Source: Pseudomonadota bacterium | GTDB taxonomy: Bacteria; Pseudomonadota; Gammaproteobacteria; Steroidobacterales; Steroidobacteraceae | DNA length: 39,108 nt | Direction of reading: 5' to 3' | Assembly: GCA_021779535.1 (NCBI GenBank) | Contig: JAJYAM010000006.1 | Span: 30,543-69,650 of the forward strand | In this document: one piece after another, positions 1-6,338 of the stretch | How the letters are laid out: each line of letters starts with the position of its first letter | Position numbering within the stretch: position 1 is the stretch's first letter | Notes under the pieces: generated by a model | Told to the model about the DNA's origin: nothing | What the model saw: only the letters and a program-made list of their open reading frames with translations | Databases searched by the model: none | Position numbers and translations under genes: made by a program

Positions 1-115
1 CGCCGAGCATGTCCGCCCATGCTGCCACGCCCAGGCGCCCCCGGCCACTGCCGGTGCCCGCGCAGGATCCGCGCGCCGAACGCGCGGCGACGGCGCCGAG
101 GACGCGTCCCCGCGG
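1..115. other. Left edge, no confident gene
   Basis: This stretch follows the stop codon of the thioredoxin-membrane fusion gene on the minus strand. The minus strand stays open to the window edge in more than one frame and carries in-frame ATG and GTG codons near bases 8-35. A further co-directional gene may therefore begin here and run off the window. No recognisable protein sequence or ribosome-binding site lets me choose a frame. Confidence 0.3.
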
Positions 116-799
116 TCAACCGCTCGAAGACCCGGGATGCAACAGCACCGGAATCAGGCGTACGGCGAATGCGAGATACGCGGACACCGCGGCAATCCCG
201 CCGAACACCACGAGGTTCCGTGTTCCCAGCGACTCGCCCGCGACGAGCAGCAGGATACCGGCATGCAACAGGCCCTGCTGCGTCCAGGCCAACCAACCGA
301 CTCGAATGGGCGCGTTGGTGAAACGCGGCAGCATGTGCTCGGCGAGCCCGAATATCATCAGCGTGAAGAATCCCAATCCGAGAACGTGCAGCGCGGCGTC
401 GCGCACGAGGCCGACGTCACGCGACCCGGTACCCCAGACGAGCGCACTGCCCGCGATACCCAGGTAGACGGTGGCGGCGACGATCGCCCACGCGCTCGAG
501 TCCATCAGCGTGATGCCGATCTGCCGCGCGCGGTCCGGTGTTCGATCCGCTGCGCCGCCGATCGCGGCCAAGGCGAGCGCCCGGTCCGGTATCCCGACGA
601 ACCGCAATTCCCCATCGATGACGGTGGCCGGGATCGTCCGTATACCCAGCTTGGCAACGAGTTCGCGTCCCTCGACCTGGGAGACGTCGAGCACCCGCAG
701 ATCGATCGTTTTTCGACGGGCGATCTCCTGCCACAGGATCTCGGCACCACGGCAGGGTGCGCACCATTCGGATACCAGCAACTGAACCAGCGGGGTCAT
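116..799 (-). CDS. Thioredoxin domain fused to NnrS/CcoN-like membrane module
   Basis: 227 residues. Residues 1-85 are a thioredoxin fold with the redox motif CAPC at 13-16 and the expected cis-proline (TIPATV, P57). Residues about 100-220 hold roughly four hydrophobic helices. One helix carries H138 and H155 in the pattern H-x16-H-x-LPRF, which is also present in the first gene of this operon and resembles helices of NnrS and cbb3 oxidase subunit I. The ATG overlaps the stop of the upstream lipoyl-carrier gene (ATGA), so the two are translationally coupled. M99 could start a separate membrane protein, but no Shine-Dalgarno sequence precedes it and the frame is unbroken, so I read a fusion. 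The likely role is electron transfer between a cytoplasmic dithiol and a membrane redox centre. Haem binding is inferred only from the spaced histidines. Confidence 0.75.
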   Translation of the reverse strand: MTPLVQLLVSEWCAPCRGAEILWQEIARRKTIDLRVLDVSQVEGRELVAKLGIRTIPATVIDGELRFVGIPDRALALAAIGGAADRTPDRARQIGITLMDSSAWAIVAATVYLGIAGSALVWGTGSRDVGLVRDAALHVLGLGFFTLMIFGLAEHMLPRFTNAPIRVGWLAWTQQGLLHAGILLLVAGESLGTRNLVVFGGIAAVSAYLAFAVRLIPVLLHPGSSSG

Positions 800-1242
800 T
801 CGCTGCAACGCATGCACTGGAGTTTGTATTTGTCGATCCAGGCCGTCAGGGCGGCGATCGCCTCTGGGCCATGACGCAGCCGGCCGTACGCCGTCACGAT
901 CTCGTCCGGACGAAACCTCATCAACCAGGCGTCGGTGTACGGAGCCACGTTCACCAGGCCCGGTCTGGCGGTGACCGCGGGATTCACGACGTCGATCGTG
1001 CCGTCGAACGGCGCCGGAATGCCGCCCACCCACTTGCCGGACTCGAGGGTGCCGAGGTGCCGGCCCGCGGCACGATGCGTGCCCGGCTTGCGCAACGTCG
1101 CCGCGACGACGCGGCCGGCCATCGTCTGTGCGGGATCCGTGAGGCCGAGCGTGAAAGTGCCGTCGGTATTCGGACGCGCCCAGAGGTAATCGAGGTCGTA
1201 CCAAAGATCCTCGGGTAGCTCGCAGCCTCGATATGGGCTCAT
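796..1242 (-). CDS. GcvH-like lipoyl carrier protein
   Basis: 148 residues, close to glycine-cleavage H protein in length and layout. The N-terminal region (LWYDLDYLWARP) is followed by the barrel core. The candidate lipoylated lysine is K70 in LESGKWVG, followed by APFDG and a GLVN segment. The last residues contain CMRC (C143, C146), which ordinary H proteins lack. No gcvT, gcvP or lipoyl-synthesis gene is nearby. The gene lies about 10 bases after the short membrane protein and overlaps the thioredoxin fusion by four bases. In sulfur oxidisers, GcvH-like proteins (LbpA) serve the sHdr pathway rather than glycine cleavage, and this may be an analogous non-glycine carrier. The GcvH fold is well supported; the partner and reaction are inferred. 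Confidence 0.82.
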   Translation of the reverse strand: MSPYRGCELPEDLWYDLDYLWARPNTDGTFTLGLTDPAQTMAGRVVAATLRKPGTHRAAGRHLGTLESGKWVGGIPAPFDGTIDVVNPAVTARPGLVNVAPYTDAWLMRFRPDEIVTAYGRLRHGPEAIAALTAWIDKYKLQCMRCSE

Positions 1243-1252
1243 GGACCGGCGC

Positions 1253-1645
1253 TCACCGCCGCGCCCAAGGGCGGATCGTCAGCGCGACGTTCGTCGCGAA
1301 CAGCAGGAATCCGCCCCAGATTCCGGCGCCACCGATCGGTACGATCGAGGCGACGGGGGCGAGCCAACCGATGCAAATCGTGATCAACCCGGCATTCATC
1401 AATGCGAATTGCACGTCGGCCAGACGTTCGGAATAGAGCGGTCGGCCGGAGAATCTCGGCAACACGTGCAAACCGATGCCAAAGATCATCATTCCCACGA
1501 ATCCGACCAGCATCAGATGGGCATGGGCGAGCGGAGCCTCGGGGGACAGAGCACCCGGAACGGTGGCAACCGCGACACCGATCAGCCCACCGACGAGCGC
1601 ATAGACGAGCGCCATCAGCACGAACAGCCGATTACGCCAGAGCAC
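1253..1645 (-). CDS. Short NnrS/CcoN-like membrane protein
   Basis: 130 residues with about four hydrophobic helices near 8-30, 42-62, 77-97 and 105-125. The second helix carries H41, H43 and H60 and ends in LPRF, the H-x16-H-x-LPRF pattern repeated in the thioredoxin fusion downstream. It resembles a fragment of NnrS or of the cbb3 oxidase catalytic subunit, but is far too short to be a full oxidase. It is the first gene of a three-gene minus-strand operon. The start is GTG; an ATG ten codons inside (base 1615) is an alternative, and neither has a strong ribosome-binding site. Haem or copper binding and a role in nitrosative or low-oxygen metabolism are inferred from histidines and context. 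Confidence 0.72.
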   Translation of the reverse strand: MLWRNRLFVLMALVYALVGGLIGVAVATVPGALSPEAPLAHAHLMLVGFVGMMIFGIGLHVLPRFSGRPLYSERLADVQFALMNAGLITICIGWLAPVASIVPIGGAGIWGGFLLFATNVALTIRPWARR

Positions 1646-1803
1646 GGGCCCGCCCCGGCCAACGACCCAAGGTCGAACCTGACACCGACCGAGATCCGTG
1701 GATCATGGGTCGCAGCACCCGCGTTGCTGCATCGGGAAACAAAGTGACCGGTCTGCTGAGCCACACAGCCCGACTATCTACCGCTGCACCCGGGGTGAGC
1801 GCC

Positions 1804-1817
1804 TTGACCGGGGTCAA
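1804..1817. promoter_or_regulatory. FNR/DNR-type operator (TTGAC-N4-GTCAA)
   Basis: TTGAC CGGG GTCAA is a perfect half-site match to the FNR/DNR consensus. It sits within a longer palindrome (GCGCC before, GGCGC after; 10-base arms around a 4-base centre). Its centre at 1810.5 lies 41.5 bases before a predicted start at 1852, and TACAGT at 1840-1845 falls at -12 to -7, which is class II activation geometry for the DUF2249 gene beginning at 1885. It also lies about 160 bases upstream of the divergent minus-strand operon and could act on it. Confidence 0.75.
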
Positions 1818-1884
1818 GGCGCGCACCGCGAGGCGCGATACAGTCGATCCGTCAACGGACAACGCCATTCGAAAGGGGAATCCA

Positions 1885-2124
1885 GTGCCCGAACCAAAGA
1901 TGCTCGATGTACGAACCTTGATCCCGCGGGACCGCCATCGTCAAATATTCGAGACTTACGCCACACTCGAACCCGGCGAGTCCTTCGTGCTGGTCAATGA
2001 CCACGATCCGTTGCCGCTCTACTATCAGTTCGATGCGGAGCACGAAGGCGAGTTCTCGTGGAGCTATCTGGAGGAAGGACCGACGACCTGGCGGGTTGAA
2101 ATCGGTCGCCGCGCGGCGGCGTAG
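1885..2124 (+). CDS. DUF2249 domain protein
   Basis: 79 residues, a single DUF2249 domain. It begins LDVRTLIPRDRH, has the central VNDHDPLPLYYQF segment, and ends in a strand with WRVEIGR. The start is GTG, chosen because AAAGGGGA lies about six bases before it; the ATG six codons later lacks such a site. DUF2249 proteins are small and often lie near denitrification or nitric-oxide genes, but their biochemical role is not established. The gene has its own promoter with an FNR/DNR box and does not overlap narX, which starts 137 bases after its stop. Family identity is firm; function is unknown. Confidence 0.85.
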   Translation: MPEPKMLDVRTLIPRDRHRQIFETYATLEPGESFVLVNDHDPLPLYYQFDAEHEGEFSWSYLEEGPTTWRVEIGRRAAA

Positions 2125-2261
2125 CGCCCGGTCCGCCGGGTGCACGGCGTCGCCGCCGGCAGTCGGGAACCCGCAGGTCGATGGTGCGGACGGGAGCGCG
2201 CGCAGGGCGGCGATGACCCGGCCTCGCCGGCGGGCGGGTGGTTGATCGCGAGGCGCGTGCG

Positions 2262-4175
2262 ATGGATGCGAGTCCCGATGAATCCGGCGGAAGGTATGGC
2301 TGGACGCTGACGGGGAAGATCGCGGCGTTCGCCGCCGCGTTCCTCGCGCTGTCGCTGCTCGCCGTCGGCGGAACGGCCTGGTTGTCGTGGAACCTCGAGG
2401 GTGGTGCCGCCGCCGTCAACGAGGCCGGCCGGTTGCGGATGCTGAGTTATCGCCTCGCCTGGTCCGCGTCGCAGGGGGATCACGCCGAGGTACGGGCGCA
2501 GGCCGTCGAGTTCGACGAGGTTCTCGCGGAGCTTCGCGACGGAGATCCGGCGAGGCCGCTGTTCGTCCCGTGGGACTCACCGCTCCGGGCACGCTTCTCG
2601 CGCGTCGGCGGCGATTGGCGCGGCTTGCGCGCCCGTTGGCTCGATCCTGAGGGATCACAACCGAGCCGGGCCGAGGTGGATCGGTTCGTGTCGGGAATCA
2701 ACGCGTTCGTCATGGGCATCGAACGCCGCTTGGATCATTGGGTCGCGGCGCTGCACCTCCTGCAGATCGGTTTGGCGACGCTCGTCGTGCTGGGCGCGCT
2801 GTTGATGATCTACGCGGGTTATCTGCTGGTCCTCGCGCCGGTCGGTCGTTTGCATCGCGGGGTTGCGGCGCTGGAGGGCGGGGATTTCACCGCGCGGGTC
2901 GACATCGATTCTCACGACGAGCTCGGCGACCTCGCGCGCGGCTTCAATCGGATGGCGAGGCACCTGCAGTCCCTGTATGGCGAGCTCGAGGAGCGCGTTC
3001 GGATCAAGACGGCCCACTTGCAAGCCCAGCAGAAACGTCTCGCGGCCCTCTACGAGATCAGCCGGCTGGTCTCGCGGGCGCAGGATCTCGACGGGCTGGC
3101 GACCGGATTCGTCCGTGCGGTACGCCGGCTCGCCGGCGCCGACGGCGTGTTGTTGCGATGGACCGACGATCGCCGGGAGCATCATGCCCTGCTTGCGTCG
3201 GACGGCGTGCCGGAGTCCATGGCCGCCGAGGAGCGCTGCCTTGCGACGGGCACTTGTCATTGCGGCATGACGACCGCGGATTCAGGAATCATCGTCCGAC
3301 GCATCGGTCCCGACGGGGCTTCCCCGATCCAGGCGCGGCTCTGCCTGCGCGAAGGATACTCCACGGTCGTCAGTGTCCCGGTCGCATTGCAGCGGCGGCT
3401 CCTGGGTGAACTCGATCTGCTGTATCGCGATCCGGTGGAGCTCGACACGGACCAGCGATCGTTGCTCGAGGCGCTCGCCGGACACCTCGCGAGTGCGATG
3501 GAAGGGCTGCGCAGTGCCGCACGGGAGCGCGAAACGGTCGTCGCCAAGGAGCGGACGCTGCTCGCCCGCGAACTTCACGACTCGATCGCGCAGTCGCTCG
3601 CGTTCCTCAAGATCCAGGTGCAGCTGCTGCGCGCGGCGCTGCAGTCCGGATCGAAGCGCGAGATCGACGCGGTGCTCGGCGAACTCGACGAGGGCGTTCG
3701 CGAGAGCCAGGCCGACGTGCGCGAGCTGCTGCTCCACTTTCGCACCCGCGCATCCGATACCGGCGTCGAGTCGGCGCTGCGCAGCACCCTGCAGAAATTC
3801 GAGTTGCAGAGCGGGGTACCCACCCGGTTGTCGATCGAAGGGCACGGCGTTCCACCGGACGCGGACGTGCAGATCCAGGTCTTGCACGTCGTCCAGGAAG
3901 CGCTTTCCAACGTTCGCAAGCATGCCCGCGCGAGCCGCGTCGACGTTCGCGTGCGAAGCGAGCCGCGCTGGGCGTTCGAGATCGCCGACGACGGGGTGGG
4001 GTTCGATCCGCGGGCGAATCCGCCCGGCACGAAGGTCGGCATCCAGATCATGCGCGAACGCGCGCGCACGATCGGCGGAACCCTGCAGGTCGATTCTTCC
4101 CCGGGACGCGGCACGACGGTCGTCCTGGAGTTGCCGGCGGCGGGCGGCTCGGCGGGGAACCCGCATGGCGCCTGA
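2262..4175 (+). CDS. narX: Nitrate/nitrite sensor histidine kinase NarX
   Basis: 637 residues. TM1 lies at about 19-43. The periplasmic region opens with a NarX-type P-box (VNEAGRLRMLSYRL), the nitrate-binding signature. TM2 is near 165-190, followed by HAMP and a helical linker. A GAF-like central module contains a cysteine cluster (C-x6-C-x-C, in CLATGTCHC). The HisKA_3 motif ARELHDSIAQSLAF carries phospho-acceptor H439, and the HATPase_c domain shows DDGVGFD and GRGTTV. The ATG at 2262 is preferred over the in-frame GTG at 2238 because GCGAGG precedes it at good spacing. The next gene starts inside its last codons, as expected for a sensor-regulator pair. It phosphorylates NarL in response to nitrate and nitrite. 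Confidence 0.93.
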   Translation: MDASPDESGGRYGWTLTGKIAAFAAAFLALSLLAVGGTAWLSWNLEGGAAAVNEAGRLRMLSYRLAWSASQGDHAEVRAQAVEFDEVLAELRDGDPARPLFVPWDSPLRARFSRVGGDWRGLRARWLDPEGSQPSRAEVDRFVSGINAFVMGIERRLDHWVAALHLLQIGLATLVVLGALLMIYAGYLLVLAPVGRLHRGVAALEGGDFTARVDIDSHDELGDLARGFNRMARHLQSLYGELEERVRIKTAHLQAQQKRLAALYEISRLVSRAQDLDGLATGFVRAVRRLAGADGVLLRWTDDRREHHALLASDGVPESMAAEERCLATGTCHCGMTTADSGIIVRRIGPDGASPIQARLCLREGYSTVVSVPVALQRRLLGELDLLYRDPVELDTDQRSLLEALAGHLASAMEGLRSAARERETVVAKERTLLARELHDSIAQSLAFLKIQVQLLRAALQSGSKREIDAVLGELDEGVRESQADVRELLLHFRTRASDTGVESALRSTLQKFELQSGVPTRLSIEGHGVPPDADVQIQVLHVVQEALSNVRKHARASRVDVRVRSEPRWAFEIADDGVGFDPRANPPGTKVGIQIMRERARTIGGTLQVDSSPGRGTTVVLELPAAGGSAGNPHGA

Positions 4176-4830
4176 GATCCGGATCGTCGTCGTCGACGAT
4201 CACACGCTGTTTCGCCGGGGCGTGGTCGCACTCCTGGCGCGGGAGCCGCGCCTGCGCGTCGTCGGCGAGGCCTCGGATGCGAACGAGGCGTCGCGGGTCG
4301 TCGCGCTGCACCGTCCCGACGTGATCCTGCTCGACAATCATCTGCCGGGAGTGCGCGGAGTCGATGCCGTGAGCGCGCTCCGCAACGCCGTGCCGGGGGT
4401 GCGGGTCGTGATGCTCACGGTCAGCGAAGACGCCGCGGATCTCGGGGCGGCGCTGCGGGCGGGCGCGAGCGGTTATCTGTTGAAGAGCTGCGACGCGACG
4501 CAGCTGGCCAGCGCGATCGAGCGCGCCCATCGAGGCGAAGCGGTGATCAGCCCCGAGATGACCTCGAAACTGGCGGACGCGTTCGCCGCGCCGCCAGCCG
4601 CCGCGACGCCCGCGAGCCTCGCGGTGACCGTGCTCAGCCCGCGCGAGCGGCAGGTCGCCACGGCGGTCGCGCGGGGCGCGAGCAACAAGGAAATCGCACG
4701 CGAATTGAAAATCGCGGAAGCGACCGTGAAGATCCACATCGCCAGCATTCTCCGCAAGCTGGACCTGGACTCGCGAGTCGGGATCGCCGTCTACGCGAGC
4801 GAGCGCGGCTGGCGAGAAGAGGGGGAATGA
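4165..4830 (+). CDS. narL: Response regulator NarL
   Basis: 221 residues with the NarL/FixJ layout. The receiver domain (1-120) has the acidic pair D11-D12, phosphorylated D57 in LLDNHLPG, and the conserved LTVSED and GYLLK segments. A C-terminal LuxR-type helix-turn-helix follows at about 150-215 (LSPRERQVATAVARGASNKE, then ATVKIHIASILRKL). The ATG lies 11 bases inside narX, so translation is coupled to the kinase. It probably activates the narK-narG operon downstream. I could not find clear NarL heptamers (TACYYMT) in the 4831-4982 spacer. Confidence 0.94.
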   Translation: MAPEIRIVVVDDHTLFRRGVVALLAREPRLRVVGEASDANEASRVVALHRPDVILLDNHLPGVRGVDAVSALRNAVPGVRVVMLTVSEDAADLGAALRAGASGYLLKSCDATQLASAIERAHRGEAVISPEMTSKLADAFAAPPAAATPASLAVTVLSPRERQVATAVARGASNKEIARELKIAEATVKIHIASILRKLDLDSRVGIAVYASERGWREEGE

Positions 4831-4948
4831 GCGGGCTGCCGGATCCGACAGCGGCCGATGCGCGGCGCGATTCGGGAAACCGCTAGTCCCTTCGAGCTAT
4901 CCGGTCACGCCGATCGGCGGATATCGAGCGTACCGGCACCGGTCTACA

Positions 4949-4981
4949 GTGATTCCCGGGTCTGGACTCGAAGGGAATCAC
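4949..4981 (+). promoter_or_regulatory. Perfect inverted repeat over the narK ribosome-binding site
   Basis: GTGATTCCC at 4949-4957 and GGGAATCAC at 4973-4981 are perfect 9-base complements separated by 15 bases. The right arm contains the narK Shine-Dalgarno sequence (AAGGGA) and ends one base before the ATG at 4983. In RNA it would form a 9-base-pair stem hiding the ribosome-binding site; in DNA it could be an operator. No FNR box is visible elsewhere in the 4831-4982 spacer. Confidence 0.6.
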
Positions 4982-4982
4982 G

Positions 4983-6338
4983 ATGTCGCAGCATGCGAGA
5001 CCGGTCGGCCGCGTACGCGGTGACCCCGGCAAATCCCTGATCGGTGCGACGATCGGGTTCTTCATCGGCTTCGGGGCGGTCTCCTTGTTCGGGCCGACCG
5101 CGCAGAGCTTCATCAAGGTCATGCAGCTCGATCCGGCGCAGGTCGGCACGCTGGTGGCGATGCCGATGCTCACGGGCTCGCTGTTGCGCATCCCCTTTGG
5201 CGCCTGGGTGGATCGTACCGGAGGCAAGCTGCCCTTCCTGATCCTCCTGATCTCGTCGGTGATCGGTATCGCCGGACTCTACTGGATGCTGCTGACGCTC
5301 TATCCGGCGCACCTGACCCAACGGCATTACCCGATGCTGCTGTTCTTCGGAGCGCTCGGCGGGTGTGGGATCGCGACCTTCTCCGTCGGCATCGGTCAGG
5401 TGTCCTATTGGTTCCCGAAGGCACGACAAGGCCGCGCTCTCGCTTTCTACGCCGGCTTCGGCAACACCTCGCCGGGATTGGTCGCGATCGTGCTGCCGCT
5501 GATCATCGCGATCGGCGGGCTCTGGACCGGTTACCTCGTGTCGCTCGCGCTCGTGCTGACCGGACTCATCGCCTATGCGTTCATCGGCTTCGATGCCCCG
5601 TACTTCCAGCTGCGCCGGCGGGGCGTTGCGCAACGCGACGCGGAGAACGCGGCGCGTGCCCAGGGACAAGAACTGTTTCCGGCGCCGAGCGTGCTGCGCA
5701 CGCTGACCGACGCCGCCGCGACCTGGCGCACGTGGCCGCTCGTGTTCCTGTATTTCACGTCGTTCGGCGGATTTCTGGCATTGACCGCGTGGCTGCCGAT
5801 GTTCTGGGCGACTTTCTATCGCGCGCCGCATTGGGTCGCGCTCGGACTGACCGCGGGGTTTTCCTTGTTCGCCTCGCTGATCCGCGTTCCCGGGGGCGCC
5901 TGGGCGGACCGATTCGGCGGCGAACGGGTCGCTCTCGCCGCCTACGGGTTGCTGTTCGCCGGAGCCGTCGTCATGACGATGTCGGGCGAGTTCTCGATGA
6001 CCATCCTCGGTGAACTGTTCGTGGGCGCCGGCATGGGCGTTGCGAATGCGGCGGTGTTCAAGCTGGTCCCGCAGTACGTCCCGGACGCGGTCGGTGGAGC
6101 CGCCGGCTGGGTCGGAGGGCTCGGCGCGCTCGGTGGGTTCGTGGTGCCGCCGCTCCTCGGGCGGATCGCGCAGAGGATGGGCCCGATCGGCTACGCGCGA
6201 GGCTACGGAATCTTCGTGGTGCTCGCGGTCGCGAGCCTCGCGCTGACCGGACTGTTGTATGCGACCCGCCCGAGGGACGCGAAGCGCCCGCATCCGATCG
6301 GACCGTTGGCCCATGCTCGTCATCAGGAGCCGCGATGA
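4983..6338 (+). CDS. narK: Nitrate/nitrite transporter NarK
   Basis: 451 residues, a major facilitator superfamily protein of the nitrate/nitrite porter family with about 12 membrane helices. The helix 2-3 loop has the MFS pattern (PFGAWVDRTGGK), repeated in the second half (RVPGGAWADRFGGE). The nitrate-signature glycine-rich segments GFGNTSPG and GGLGALGGF are present. A central cytoplasmic loop lies near 210-245. It moves nitrate in and/or nitrite out across the inner membrane. The stop overlaps the narG start (ATGA), making it the first gene of the nitrate reductase operon. Whether it is a proton symporter or a nitrate/nitrite antiporter cannot be decided here. Confidence 0.92.
   Translation: MSQHARPVGRVRGDPGKSLIGATIGFFIGFGAVSLFGPTAQSFIKVMQLDPAQVGTLVAMPMLTGSLLRIPFGAWVDRTGGKLPFLILLISSVIGIAGLYWMLLTLYPAHLTQRHYPMLLFFGALGGCGIATFSVGIGQVSYWFPKARQGRALAFYAGFGNTSPGLVAIVLPLIIAIGGLWTGYLVSLALVLTGLIAYAFIGFDAPYFQLRRRGVAQRDAENAARAQGQELFPAPSVLRTLTDAAATWRTWPLVFLYFTSFGGFLALTAWLPMFWATFYRAPHWVALGLTAGFSLFASLIRVPGGAWADRFGGERVALAAYGLLFAGAVVMTMSGEFSMTILGELFVGAGMGVANAAVFKLVPQYVPDAVGGAAGWVGGLGALGGFVVPPLLGRIAQRMGPIGYARGYGIFVVLAVASLALTGLLYATRPRDAKRPHPIGPLAHARHQEPR

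Noticed and set aside
116-1204. A 362-residue minus-strand reading frame that extends the thioredoxin fusion upstream
   Set aside because: The first 135 residues are an Arg-rich shadow of the GcvH-like gene in another frame; the real start is the ATG at 799 that overlaps its stop.
796-1242. Glycine cleavage system
   Set aside because: Only the H-like protein is present; T, P and L proteins and lipoyl ligases are absent, so this should not be called a glycine-cleavage locus.
4831-4948. NarL heptamers or an FNR box upstream of narK
   Set aside because: I searched the spacer by eye for TACYYMT and TTGAT/C half-sites and found no convincing pair.
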